A DNA stretch of 64,000 bases from the NCBI GenBank assembly GCA_963770375.1, contig CAVYPM010000015.1:27120-91119 (forward strand). Reading direction: 5' to 3'. Positions 17,249-25,806 of this stretch are shown here, piece after piece. Below the pieces are notes generated by a model that was given only the letters and a program-made list of their open reading frames with translations, was not told the DNA's origin and ran no database searches. The stretch comes from DASVBE01 sp963770375. Lineage in GTDB: Bacteria > Actinomycetota > Actinomycetes > Streptosporangiales > Streptosporangiaceae. The first letter of the stretch is position 1; each line of letters starts with the position of its first letter. The position numbers were made by a program, and so were the translations under genes.

Positions 17249-18658
17249 TTACTTGCGGGCGGGGCCGCGGACCGGGAGGCGGACGCGCAGGGTCGTCTGG
17301 CCGGGGCGCGAATCGATGGCGATCGTGCCGCCGTGCCGTTCCACCACGATCCGCTGCGCGATGTCCAGGCCCAGGCCGGTGCCCTTGCCGACGTCCTTGG
17401 TGGTGAAGAACGGCTCGAACGCGCGGGCGGCGACCTTCGGCGGCATGCCGGGCCCGGAGTCGCTGACCTCGACCACGACGGAGTCGTCGCCGTCGGCCCT
17501 GGTGGCGAGGCGGAGCGTGCCGCGGCCGTCCATCGCGTCGACCGCGTTGTCGATGAGGTTGGTCCAGACCTGGTTGAGCTCACCGGCGTGGGCCTGGATC
17601 CTGGGCAGGCCGGCGCCGTACTCGCGGATCACGGTGATCCCGTCGCGGAGCCGGTAGCCGAGCATGACCAGCGTGCTCTCCAGGCCCTCGGTCACGTCGA
17701 TGTGCTGCACCGAGCCGCGGTCCATCTGCGAGTAGGACTTGATCGCCCCGACCAGCTCGGAGACCCGGCGGGTGGATTCCTTCACCTCGGCCAGCAGCGC
17801 GGTCGCCGAGAACATGCTCGCCACGCACTCAAGTCCAGGCTGCAGGGCCGGGCCGGGGAGTGCCGCGGCGGCGCGGTCGCACCAGCCGGTGCCGGCCCCG
17901 GCGGCGGCCAGCGCCGGGGCGATCTCCCAGCCGCGGTCGACGCTGTGCTCGTCGAGCCAGTCGGAGAGCTCGTCCTCGCGGTCGGACAGAGCGAGCGGGT
18001 CCTGCTGGAGGACGGCGGCCTCGTTGCCCGCCTCGAGCTCCCGGCGCAGGGCGTCGAGCGCGGCGAGCTGGGCGGGGGAGATGCCGCCGGTGGCCAGCTG
18101 GCTCAGCGCGGCGGTGAGCGTCTGGTACTCGGCGGCCAGCGAGTCGACGGCGCGGGCCGCGGCGGCCGCCGGGTTGTTGATCTCGTGGGCCAGGCCGGCC
18201 GCCAGCGTGCCCAGGGTGACCAGGGCCTCGCGCTGGCGGGCGGTGGACTCGATCGAGCGGGCCGTCCGGTACAGGCCCTCGATCAGGTGCCGGCCGAACG
18301 GGAACCAGGCGTTGATCCGGGTGCGCAGCTCGGTGGCGGGCAGCTGGAGCACCCGGCCGGTGACCGCCACCCGGCCGGTGGCCAGGTAGACGCCGTGCTC
18401 GTCCCAGGCCCGGAAGCCGCCGGCCCAGCGGCCGGGCACGTCCATCCGGCCGACGACGGTGTCCTCGCGGCCGATGTGCCTGATGAGATCGATGGCGCCG
18501 TCGAGCAGGACCCACCAGTAGTCCGCGTGCTCGCCCTCGCGGAACAGCTCGGTGCCGGGCTCGATCCGGATCTCGGCACCGCCCGCGATCAGGTCGGTGA
18601 GCTGATCGTCGGTCAGCCCGCCAAACACCTCGAGGACACGGAGCTCACCGGCATGCAT
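17249..18658 (-). CDS. Sensor histidine kinase with N-terminal cyclic-nucleotide-binding-like domain
   Basis: 469 residues with no membrane helices. Residues 10-115 resemble a cNMP-binding (Crp-like) domain: IEPGTELFREGEHADYWWV, then a variable phosphate-cassette region. The phosphoacceptor motif LAAGLAHEINNP follows, with His158. The HATPase domain has NLIDNAVDAM (N box), DSGPGMPP (G1) and GTGLGLDIAQRI (G2). All kinase motifs are intact. No response regulator is adjacent, so it is an orphan kinase here. It is divergent from the kup potassium-transporter gene across 87 bases, which makes a shared promoter region and a role in K+ or osmotic sensing plausible, but unproven. Confidence 0.9.
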   Translation of the reverse strand: MHAGELRVLEVFGGLTDDQLTDLIAGGAEIRIEPGTELFREGEHADYWWVLLDGAIDLIRHIGREDTVVGRMDVPGRWAGGFRAWDEHGVYLATGRVAVTGRVLQLPATELRTRINAWFPFGRHLIEGLYRTARSIESTARQREALVTLGTLAAGLAHEINNPAAAAARAVDSLAAEYQTLTAALSQLATGGISPAQLAALDALRRELEAGNEAAVLQQDPLALSDREDELSDWLDEHSVDRGWEIAPALAAAGAGTGWCDRAAAALPGPALQPGLECVASMFSATALLAEVKESTRRVSELVGAIKSYSQMDRGSVQHIDVTEGLESTLVMLGYRLRDGITVIREYGAGLPRIQAHAGELNQVWTNLIDNAVDAMDGRGTLRLATRADGDDSVVVEVSDSGPGMPPKVAARAFEPFFTTKDVGKGTGLGLDIAQRIVVERHGGTIAIDSRPGQTTLRVRLPVRGPARK

Positions 18659-18745
18659 CAGGTCACACTATAACGAACGCCGCTCTGACCTGCGCAGACT
18701 GGGTTCGCGGCGGCGTGGGCGGCGCGGGCCGGGATACTGGGGCGC

Positions 18746-20650
18746 GTGACGCAGCGTGCAACCGCCCAGGGGGCGCTCGCGATCGGGGCTCTCGGGGTTG
18801 TCTTCGGCGACCTCGGCACCAGCCCGCTCTACACCATCCAGACCGTGTTCAACCCGGGTGACCCGCATCCGGTCCCCGTGTCCGCGGCCAGCGTCTACGG
18901 CGTCATCTCGCTGATCTTCTGGTCGGTGACGATCATCGTCACCGTGACCTACGTGCTGCTGGTCATGCGCGCGGACAACGACGGCGAGGGCGGGATCATG
19001 GCGCTGATCGCGCTGATCCGGCGGCGGGCCGCGCCGGGCGGGCGCCGGGCCAAGCTGATCCTGGCCGCGCTCGGCGTGTTCGGCGCCTCGCTGTTCTTCG
19101 GAGACAGCCTGATCACGCCGGCCATCTCGGTGCTGTCCGCTATCGAAGGCGTCAAGGTCGCCGCGCCGTCGCTATCGGACCTGGTGGTGCCGATTACGGT
19201 CGCGATCATCGTCTGCCTGTTCCTGCTCCAGCGGCTCGGCACGGGCGCGGTCGGGTCGCTGTTCGGCCCGGTGATGGTCCTGTGGTTCGTGTCCATCGGG
19301 GCGATCGGGATCCGCGGCGTGACGGACCATCCGGCGGTGCTGGCCGCGCTGTCACCCACCTACGCGGTGAGCTTCCTGGTCGGCCACTTCACGATCGCGT
19401 TCTTCTCGCTGGCCGCGGTGGTGCTCGCGGTGACCGGGGCCGAGGCACTGTACGCGGACATGGGGCACTTCGGCCGGTCGCCGATCACCCGGGTCTGGCT
19501 GTTCGTGGTCTTCCCGGCCTGCATGCTGAGCTACCTGGGCCAGGCCGCACTGGTGCTCAACCACCCGGCGACCGCCGTCAGCGGCCCGTTCTTCCTGCTG
19601 GTCCCGGGCTGGGCGCGGATCCCGATGGTGTTCCTGGCGGCGGCGGCCACGGTGATCGCCTCGCAGGCGGTGATCACCGGCGCGTTCTCGGTCGCCCGGC
19701 AGGCCGCCCAGCTTGGCTACCTGCCGCGGCTGCGCATCGCACACACCTCCGATAAGCAGATCGGCCAGGTCTACGTGCCGTGGATCAACTGGGCGCTGCT
19801 GATCGGGGTGGTCGCGCTGGTGCTGACCTTCCGCAGTTCGAGTTCGCTGGCCTACGCCTACGGCATGGCGGTGACCGGCACGATCACCATCACCACCCTG
19901 CTGTTCTGGTACATCGCGGCGCGGTACTGGCGCTGGCCGAGGTGGGTGATCGCCGTCGGGGCGACCGGGCTGCTAACGGTCGACCTGCTGTTCTTCGCCG
20001 CGAACCTGACCAAGCTCCTCCACGGGGCGTGGCTGCCGCTGCTCATCGGGCTGCTCGTGTTCACCGTGCTGACCACCTGGCAGCGCGGGCGGGAACTGGT
20101 CACCCTCCGGCGCCAGCAGGACGAGGGACCGCTGCAGGAGTTCATCGACTCGCTGCACGGCCGCCGGCCCGCGGTGCACCGGGTGCCGGGCGTCGCGGTG
20201 TTCCTCAACCGCGGCAAGGAGACCGCGCCGCTGGCCCTGCGGGCCAACGTCGAGCACAACCACGTGCTGCACCGGCACGTGCTGATCCTCTCGATCCAGA
20301 CCGTGCCCGTGCCGCACGTGCCCGAGGACGAGCGGGTCAGCGTCGACGCGCTCGGTCACAAGGACGACCGGATCACGTTCGTGGCGGCCAGGTTCGGCTA
20401 CATGGACCGGCAGAACGTCCCCGCGCTGCTGCCGCTGATCCGCCAGGCCGACCTGGAGCATCCGCTGGGCCGGGGCGAGCCGTCGTACTTCCTGTCCACG
20501 ATCGACCTGAGCCTGGGCGACGCCCCCGGCCTGAACCGCTGGCGCAAGCGCCTGTTCCTGGCCACCTCGCAGATCACCGCCGACGCGGCCGAGTACTTCC
20601 AGCTGCCCCGCGACAGCACGGTGATCATGGGCTCCCGCATCGAGCTCTAG
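18746..20650 (+). CDS. kup: Potassium uptake protein, Kup family
   Basis: 634 residues, typical for Kup/Trk-D type K+ transporters. The N-terminus has the family signature GVVFGDLGTSPLYT, followed by LIFWSVTIIVTVTYVLLVMR and about 12 membrane helices, with the ALYADMGHFG motif conserved. The cytoplasmic C-terminal domain contains RVPGVAVFLN and the end motif of the family (FFL-like RDSTVIMGSRIEL). The GTG at 18746 leaves a short N-terminus before the first helix. Its TAG overlaps the TAG of the convergent peptidase gene in a shared CTAG. Confidence 0.93.
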   Translation: MTQRATAQGALAIGALGVVFGDLGTSPLYTIQTVFNPGDPHPVPVSAASVYGVISLIFWSVTIIVTVTYVLLVMRADNDGEGGIMALIALIRRRAAPGGRRAKLILAALGVFGASLFFGDSLITPAISVLSAIEGVKVAAPSLSDLVVPITVAIIVCLFLLQRLGTGAVGSLFGPVMVLWFVSIGAIGIRGVTDHPAVLAALSPTYAVSFLVGHFTIAFFSLAAVVLAVTGAEALYADMGHFGRSPITRVWLFVVFPACMLSYLGQAALVLNHPATAVSGPFFLLVPGWARIPMVFLAAAATVIASQAVITGAFSVARQAAQLGYLPRLRIAHTSDKQIGQVYVPWINWALLIGVVALVLTFRSSSSLAYAYGMAVTGTITITTLLFWYIAARYWRWPRWVIAVGATGLLTVDLLFFAANLTKLLHGAWLPLLIGLLVFTVLTTWQRGRELVTLRRQQDEGPLQEFIDSLHGRRPAVHRVPGVAVFLNRGKETAPLALRANVEHNHVLHRHVLILSIQTVPVPHVPEDERVSVDALGHKDDRITFVAARFGYMDRQNVPALLPLIRQADLEHPLGRGEPSYFLSTIDLSLGDAPGLNRWRKRLFLATSQITADAAEYFQLPRDSTVIMGSRIEL

Positions 20651-21786
20651 CCGGTTGCGCCCGGCGCCCGGGGCGGGCGCAGGCAGGTCAGGAGGTCGCT
20701 GACCGGGAGCGGTGTGCCGCCGCTGGTTTCTGGGCCGGAGACCGGTTCCGCGGCCAGCAGGGCGCTGACGACGGCCTCCTCCGTGGCTTCGGTGACGGCC
20801 TGGAAGAGCAGGTCGAGCAGCGGGCCGTCCTCGGGCAGCACCGCGGCCGGGAGCTGATCGGCCGCGGGGACGTGCGGGATCCGCCGGGCGGTCGAGAACG
20901 CGATCACGTAGTCGCCGCTGTTGTGGTCGCCGGGCGTGCCGGTCCGCGCGAGGCCGTTCTGGGCCCGGCGGGCCAGCCGGCCGAGCTGCCGGGAGTCCGC
21001 CGGGGCGGACGTGGCCAGGATCACCACGCACGAACCGCCGCCTTCCGGGGCCGCCGCCGCTGCGCTGGCCGGCGGGTGCAGCGACTCGCCCACCGGCACG
21101 CCGGCGATCCGCAGCTCGCGGGCCCGGCCGAAGTTCGCCAGCACCAGGACGCCGGCCAGGTAGGGCTCGCCGCTGGTGGGGACCGTCCGGGAGGCCGTGC
21201 CGATGCCGCCCTTCCAGCCGTAGCAGACCATGCCGGTGCCCGCGCCGACCGATCCCTCGGTTACCGGGCCGCCGGTGGCGGCGGCGATGGCGGCGGTCAC
21301 GTGCCCGGGGCGGACCACCAGGGCGCGGATGTCGTTGAGCCGGGCGTCGCTGCACTCGGCGACCACCGGGTTGACGTTGCCGGCCGTGCGGCCGATGTCC
21401 GGGTCGGCGGCGAGCGCGTGGCGCACCAGGCCCTCGAACGCGGCGCCGATGCTGAGCGTGTTCGTGAGCGCGATCGGCGTCTCGATGTTCCCTAGTTCCT
21501 GCACCTGCGTCGAGCCGGCCGCCTTGCCGTAACCGTTGATGACGTGGAACGCGGCGGGCACTTTCTCGCGGAACAGGTTGCCGCCGTGGGGGAGCACGAC
21601 GGTCACGCCGGTGCGGGCCGGGCCGCGCGGCGGGTCGCTGGATCCGTCGTCGATGATCGTGACGTGGCCGACCTGGACGCCCGGGACGTCGGTGATCGCG
21701 TTGTGCGGGCCGGGCTCCAGCGTGCCGAGCACGATCCCGAGCTCGCGCGGCCGCGGCTTGCGGCCGCGGTCAGTGCTGCTGGCCAC
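20647..21786 (-). CDS. P1 (S58) family aminopeptidase, DmpA/BapA-like
   Basis: 379 residues of the Ntn-hydrolase-like family that cleaves itself before an internal Ser to give two subunits. The N-terminal GPHNAITDVPGVQVGHVT is the family hallmark. The processing and nucleophile site is EGSVGAGTGM, followed by GWKGGIGTASR. Known members act as D- or beta-aminopeptidases. The GTG start lies 17 bases inside the polysaccharide deacetylase gene, so the two are coupled. Confidence 0.9.
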   Translation of the reverse strand: MASSTDRGRKPRPRELGIVLGTLEPGPHNAITDVPGVQVGHVTIIDDGSSDPPRGPARTGVTVVLPHGGNLFREKVPAAFHVINGYGKAAGSTQVQELGNIETPIALTNTLSIGAAFEGLVRHALAADPDIGRTAGNVNPVVAECSDARLNDIRALVVRPGHVTAAIAAATGGPVTEGSVGAGTGMVCYGWKGGIGTASRTVPTSGEPYLAGVLVLANFGRARELRIAGVPVGESLHPPASAAAAAPEGGGSCVVILATSAPADSRQLGRLARRAQNGLARTGTPGDHNSGDYVIAFSTARRIPHVPAADQLPAAVLPEDGPLLDLLFQAVTEATEEAVVSALLAAEPVSGPETSGGTPLPVSDLLTCLRPPRAPGATG

Positions 21787-22654
21787 CGGGCCCGCCCGAC
21801 CGGGTGCGGAACTCCTCCGCGACCTCGCCCATCCGGGCGAACCTGAGGCCGGGATACCGCTGGCCGTGCTCGATCACCTGCTCGAGCAGCTTGATCCGGT
21901 GCCCCCGGCCGATGACCTGCGGGTGCATGGTGAGGTCGAATACGCCGCCGGGCACCCGCTCGACCATGAAGTCGATGTCGCTGGCCCAGATCTCGAAAAC
22001 CTTCGACGGGCTGGCGAGCGTGTTGGCGCTGAAGCGCGGCGACGAGACGAACTCGAACTGAGGGAAGTCGTCCCAGCTCCAGCTCACCGGGATCTCCACG
22101 ATCTCGCTCGGCTCCCCGAACAGGAACCCTCCGTCCGTCCGGGGCACGTCCCCGATGCGGGCGTAGTAGCAGTTGTAGTCGTCGGCGGCCAGGCTCGAGT
22201 CGTACCGGAAGCCGAGTTCGGCCAGCAGCCGGATGCTGTTATCGGTCAGGTCCCATCCCGGTGACCGGTAGCCGGCCGGCCGGACGCCCGCGACCCGCTC
22301 CAGCGCCTCGGTGCCCTTCTCGTACATGGCCCGCTCGCCGTCGGGGTCGCCCAGGTAGTCGGTCGGGCTCTCGTGCAGGTATCCGTGGTGGCCGATCTCG
22401 TGCCCGCGCCTGGCGATTTCCCTGACGGCATCCGGGAACGAGTCGGCGGTGTACCCGGGGATGAAGAAGGTCGCCGGGACCTGATACCGGTCCAGCACGT
22501 CGAGGACGCGGTAGATCCCCACCCGGCCGCCGAACTCGCCCCGCGACAGGACGCCGGGCGTGACCGCCCTGAAGCTCCCCATCCAGGCGGCCATGGTGTC
22601 GAAGTCGAACGTCAGGCAGATGCTGCCCTGGCCGGGCGACGCACCATCGGTCAT
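21770..22654 (-). CDS. Polysaccharide deacetylase family protein
   Basis: 294 residues. The NodB-homology motifs are clear: LTFDFD (Asp17/Asp19 region), GHEIGHHGYLHES with the metal-binding His pair, and YRSPGWDLTD. There is no signal peptide, and the sequence resembles the cytoplasmic PuuE/PgdA-like branch rather than secreted chitin deacetylases, so the substrate could be an amide other than a polysaccharide. The ATG has GGGGAGG upstream. The gene overlaps the P1 peptidase by 17 bases: an amidase-peptidase pair, perhaps for a cell-wall-derived or modified peptide substrate (inference). Confidence 0.88.
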   Translation of the reverse strand: MTDGASPGQGSICLTFDFDTMAAWMGSFRAVTPGVLSRGEFGGRVGIYRVLDVLDRYQVPATFFIPGYTADSFPDAVREIARRGHEIGHHGYLHESPTDYLGDPDGERAMYEKGTEALERVAGVRPAGYRSPGWDLTDNSIRLLAELGFRYDSSLAADDYNCYYARIGDVPRTDGGFLFGEPSEIVEIPVSWSWDDFPQFEFVSSPRFSANTLASPSKVFEIWASDIDFMVERVPGGVFDLTMHPQVIGRGHRIKLLEQVIEHGQRYPGLRFARMGEVAEEFRTRSGGPGGQQH

Positions 22655-22720
22655 GAGCGGCCTCCCCGGGTTGCGTACCCGACGACCGTAACGCCTCCCG
22701 GTTCCTGCGATCATGCTGGC

Positions 22721-23017
22721 GTGTTTGTGCGCGTGTGGGAGTACGAGGTGCCGCTGGACCGGACCGGGGCGTTCACTACGGCCTATGCGGCCGACGGCCC
22801 GTGGGGCGAGCTGTTCCGCCGGGCCGGTGGATTCCTGGGCACGGAGCTGTACCGCGACAGTGCCCGGCCCGGCCGTTACCTGACCATCGACCGCTGGCAG
22901 GACGAGCAGGCCTGGCAGGCGTTTCTCGCCGCCTTCCGGCTGGACTACGAGTCCCTCGACGCCCAGCTCGAGGGCATTGCCGCGGTAGAGCGATCGCTGT
23001 TCGAGGGATCCTCGTAG
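22721..23017 (+). CDS. Small ABM/dimeric alpha-beta barrel protein
   Basis: 98 residues from a GTG. The pattern FVRVWEYEVPLD, then GGFLGTELYRDSARPGRYL and WQDEQAWQAFL, is that of antibiotic-biosynthesis-monooxygenase-like dimeric ferredoxin-fold proteins. Such proteins may be small oxygenases or structural relatives without activity. It stands alone, divergent from the deacetylase. Confidence 0.7.
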   Translation: MFVRVWEYEVPLDRTGAFTTAYAADGPWGELFRRAGGFLGTELYRDSARPGRYLTIDRWQDEQAWQAFLAAFRLDYESLDAQLEGIAAVERSLFEGSS

Positions 23018-23026
23018 CCTGGCCGG

Positions 23027-23170
23027 GTGGACGCGAAGACCGAAGAGCTGCGCGCTGCGCACGACGCCCTGGCCGAGGTGTACGCCGGCCGCCTGGCTCA
23101 TGTGATGGACGAGCTGCCCGATCCCGACGAGAAGCAGCCGCAGGGATACCTCATCGCCCGGCGGTGCTGA
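23027..23170 (+). CDS. 47-residue ORF, possibly a truncated methyltransferase N-terminus
   Basis: From a GTG, 47 codons fill the gap between the ABM protein and the zinc finger protein. The sequence (EELRAAHDALAEVYAGRLA, then DELPDPDEKQPQGYLIARR) resembles the first helix of class I SAM methyltransferases (YDxxAxxYAxxxxDEL). The SAM-binding part is absent. It is either a remnant or a small coupled ORF. No ribosome site is obvious. Confidence 0.35.
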   Translation: MDAKTEELRAAHDALAEVYAGRLAHVMDELPDPDEKQPQGYLIARRC

Positions 23171-23182
23171 CAGGAGGGGCCG

Positions 23183-23530
23183 ATGAATGAGCAGGCCGTC
23201 GCGGAGTTGCTCGCCGCCGAGCGGGTCAGCGTGCTTGAGCGGCTGGCCGGGCTGGAACGCGAGCTTGCGGCCATCATCGAGTCGTCGGGCTCGGCCGGCA
23301 CGGACGACGAGCACGACCCCGAGGGCGCCACGCTCGCGTTCGAGCGGCAGCATCTGGCCGCGCTGGTCAGCCAGGCCCGCGGTCACCTGACCCAGATCGA
23401 CGCGGCGATGCTCCGGCTGGCCGAGGGCAGCTACGGCATCTGCGAAGGCTGCGGTGTTTCGATCAGCGAAGCACGCCTGGCCGCCCGGCCCGTGACCACG
23501 CTGTGCATCACCTGCGCCGCCCGCCGCTGA
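23183..23530 (+). CDS. DksA/TraR-type C4 zinc finger protein
   Basis: 115 residues. A helical coiled-coil N-terminal region is followed by the zinc finger CEGCGVSISEARLAARP...CITC, with four Cys spaced as in DksA/TraR proteins. The ATG is preceded by CAGGAGGGG. The protein is expected to bind RNA polymerase through the secondary channel or to act as a small regulator. The acidic tip residues (DDEHDPEG) are in the region where DksA has its functional acidic loop. Confidence 0.88.
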   Translation: MNEQAVAELLAAERVSVLERLAGLERELAAIIESSGSAGTDDEHDPEGATLAFERQHLAALVSQARGHLTQIDAAMLRLAEGSYGICEGCGVSISEARLAARPVTTLCITCAARR

Positions 23531-23628
23531 CCCGGAGCCAGGCCCCCCGCGACAGGGCTCTTGTCCCCGGCCGCAGGCCGCGGCCTGGTGACCGCCAGGG
23601 CGTGCCGTAGCGGCCACATGAGCGCGGT

Positions 23629-24516
23629 CTACCCGCGCGCCGGGCCCGCGCCCGGCTCGCCGGGGAAGGTGCCGAGCTCGGCCAGGTTGTAGCCGTCGGG
23701 GTAGGTGCGGATACCGGAGTTCTGGCGGGCGAACCGGGGCTCGGCCCGGGGCGGCTGCCATCGCCCGGCGCGGCCGCGGGCGGCCAGGGCGGCGCGCACG
23801 GCCGTCCGCAGCACCGGGTTCGGCCGCGGGAACCGGAACGCCTCCAGCAGCGGGTCGTCCATCAGCGCGTACGCGACCGGCCGGACCAGGCGGGCGGGCA
23901 GCAGATGGAACGGCGGGAACGTGCCCAGCAGGTCCAGGGTGGCGTCGGCTACGGCCCGGCCACCCGGGCTGAACGCGAAGTGCTCCCGCTCGTAACCGTC
24001 CATCAGCTGCTCGAAGCCGGCGTAGCTGTCCGGCACCGCACGGATGTTCATGTGCTGCGCCACGGCCCGGTAGTAGGTCACCGAGGCGGCCTTCTCGATG
24101 CCGGCCATCGGCCGCCAGCCGTAGGCGGCCAGCCAGCGGACCGGGGTGACCACGAACGTGGAAAGCACGTAGCGCATGTCGTCGTTCGGGATCGGATACG
24201 CGCCGTGCATCTGGTTCATCCGCCGGAACGCGTCCCTGGCCTGCGAGGTTCCGAACCCGTGCTCGATGACCGCGTCCAGGATCAGCGCGGTGTCGTCGTA
24301 GCGCTTCTGCGTGCGCCGGGTGAACTCGCCGGTCCGGGCCAGCAGCTCCCCGATGCCCGGCACCGCATAGGTCCTGAACAGCGCGAAGCTCAGCGCCTGC
24401 TTCATGTCCCACGGGAACTCCAGGGTGACCGTGGCCCGGTAGATCTCGTGAAAGTCCCTGACCGGGTCCAGCCCCTCCAGCCGGCGCAGCCGGCGCAGTC
24501 GTCCGTGGCGTGCCAT
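23629..24516 (-). CDS. Oxygenase MpaB family protein (DUF2236)
   Basis: 295 residues matching the MpaB/Lcp-like family: DFHEIYRATVTLEFPWDMKQALSFALFRTYAVPG at the start, TGEFTRRTQKRYDDTALI, MNQMHGAYPIPNDDM with the family His, and RYVLSTFVVTPVRW. Characterised relatives are haem-dependent oxygenases such as fungal MpaB and rubber oxygenase. The ATG at 24516 is preferred; GTG is one codon upstream. It is monocistronic and divergent from the secreted AOC-like protein. Confidence 0.85.
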   Translation of the reverse strand: MARHGRLRRLRRLEGLDPVRDFHEIYRATVTLEFPWDMKQALSFALFRTYAVPGIGELLARTGEFTRRTQKRYDDTALILDAVIEHGFGTSQARDAFRRMNQMHGAYPIPNDDMRYVLSTFVVTPVRWLAAYGWRPMAGIEKAASVTYYRAVAQHMNIRAVPDSYAGFEQLMDGYEREHFAFSPGGRAVADATLDLLGTFPPFHLLPARLVRPVAYALMDDPLLEAFRFPRPNPVLRTAVRAALAARGRAGRWQPPRAEPRFARQNSGIRTYPDGYNLAELGTFPGEPGAGPARG

Positions 24517-24607
24517 CACTCTGCTTTCTGTCCCGGGGCTTTTCTCTCACTGGCCCCCACGCTGACAACGGCCCGTGGCCCCGTGCAGATCAACGGCGCC
24601 AGCCACC

Positions 24608-24654
24608 GGCCCCGAATCGGGGCCAGCCCGGACCCGGACCAGGGCTGGCCCCGA
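24608..24654. promoter_or_regulatory. Two overlapping, mutually exclusive hairpins upstream of the secreted protein gene
   Basis: GGCCCCGA-A-TCGGGGCC (24608-24624) is one stem. TCGGGGCCAGCCC (24617-24629) also pairs perfectly with GGGCTGGCCCCGA (24642-24654), giving a 13-bp stem with a 12-base loop. The two share TCGGGGCC, so only one can form at a time. They lie 66 bases before the ATG at 24720. Confidence 0.6.
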
Positions 24655-24719
24655 TCAGCGCCCGCCCGCCGGCGTGGTCTGGTGACAGTCAGCAGCACCG
24701 GACCAGAGGAGGTCACCAG

Positions 24720-25256
24720 ATGAACAGGTCAGCAAGGCGGGCAGCGATCATCGGCAGCGCGGCACTCGCGGTCGCGGTCGGCACGGCCGGGGCCGCCGCG
24801 GCGGCTCCCCGCGGCACGGCGGCGCCAGACGCCCGCACCCTGACGGTCTTCGCGTTCGACATCAACAACGGCGGCCCGGACCCGGGCTTCATCCCGGTCC
24901 CCGGCACCAGCCGCAGCAGCTTCGCCCAGGGCGACGAGCTCATCATCAACGACCAGCTGACCCTCCCGGAACTAGCCGGCAAGGGCTTCCCGATCATCGG
25001 CCACGACTCCGGCGTCTGCACGCTGACCCGGCTGCCCGAGCGCGACGCCCGGCAGACGTACGCCAGCTGCGTGGTCACCGCCGTAGTCCGCGGCGGCAGC
25101 CTGACCGTCCAGGGCATCCTCAGCTTCCACGGCCAGCAGCCGCTGCCCGCCACGCTGGCGGTCACCGGCGGCACCGGCCGGTACGCCGGCGCAGCCGGCA
25201 CCGTCCACGTCGGCTTCGCCCGGGACCACAAGATCCTGACGTTCCGGCTCCGCTAG
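24720..25256 (+). CDS. Secreted dirigent/allene-oxide-cyclase-like barrel protein
   Basis: 178 residues. A Sec signal peptide (basic start, long Ala-rich core, AAAAAP cleavage region) is followed by a lipocalin-like barrel: RTLTVFAFDINNGG, DELIINDQLT, VCTLTRLPERDARQTYASC, and the repeated TGGTGRYAGAAGTV glycine motif typical of the AOC-barrel/dirigent-like family. Two Cys bracket the central strands and could form a disulfide. The ATG has AGAGGAGG upstream. The family is known from actinobacterial secretomes; the ligand is unknown. Confidence 0.8.
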   Translation: MNRSARRAAIIGSAALAVAVGTAGAAAAAPRGTAAPDARTLTVFAFDINNGGPDPGFIPVPGTSRSSFAQGDELIINDQLTLPELAGKGFPIIGHDSGVCTLTRLPERDARQTYASCVVTAVVRGGSLTVQGILSFHGQQPLPATLAVTGGTGRYAGAAGTVHVGFARDHKILTFRLR

Positions 25257-25271
25257 CCCACCCGCCGCGCT

Positions 25272-25325
25272 CATGATCACGGAGGATTTCCTGCCGCCCT
25301 GCACCCCTCATCCTCCGTGATCATG
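25272..25325 (+). terminator. Hairpin after the AOC-like gene, containing the TCCTCCGTGATCATG repeat
   Basis: CATGATCACGGAGGAT and ATCCTCCGTGATCATG are perfect 16-bp arms around a 22-base loop, 15 bases after the stop codon. The right arm is one copy of a 15-mer found four times in this region. Confidence 0.65.
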
Positions 25326-25338
25326 GTGGGCCGGTGTC

Positions 25339-25390
25339 ATGATCCGCCAGGGTTTTGGGTGCTGGGGCACCGAAAACCCTGGCGGATCAT
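25339..25390. repeat. 18-bp perfect inverted repeat
   Basis: ATGATCCGCCAGGGTTTT and AAAACCCTGGCGGATCAT bracket a 16-base loop. It follows directly on the preceding hairpin. It could be a second terminator stem or one of the intergenic palindromes of this region. Confidence 0.7.
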
Positions 25391-25438
25391 CAGGCGCGGC
25401 CGGGCCCGGTGGGGCTGGCTGGTCCCTGGCCCCGGGCG

Positions 25439-25556
25439 TCAGAGCTGGCTGGCCCACTCGATGACCAGCCGACGGGACGATCGGGTGGCCTGGTCATCCA
25501 TTTCGGATCTGGGACGCAACCCTCCAGCACCCCTCATCCTCCGTGATCATGGACGG
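25439..25556. repeat. Intergenic direct repeat, copy A
   Basis: About 118 bases that match copy B (26510-26628) with gaps: TCAGAGC, ATGACCAGC, TTTCGGAT and the perfect terminal CCTCCGTGATCATGG are shared. The two copies flank the reductase gene. Past its end, sequence to 25620 partly repeats copy A in inverse order (ATTCCAGATCCGAAAG), so the unit is itself roughly palindromic. Confidence 0.65.
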
Positions 25557-25806
25557 CCTGCTCCATGATTCGGAAGGATCTGCCACCACGGGGCGCGCCA
25601 TTCCAGATCCGAAAGCGGGCGGCCACGTCAGTTCGTTGCCCAGTCGGCCGATCATCGGTGGACCACCCGCGCCGTGCCGGTTCGTCTGCCGGGCCGATGA
25701 GATCCGGGCGCCAGCAACGTCATCACTGCGGACCGCGGGACAAGCCCGCGACAGAGAACGGAGACGCGGCCGTGGCAATTGAGTTCGGCGGCTGGACGGT
25801 AGTGAG

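Noticed and set aside
21770..24568. 932-codon open frame on the minus strand
   Set aside because: Only its last 294 codons encode a deacetylase. The upstream part is a shadow of the MpaB-like, DksA/TraR and ABM genes.
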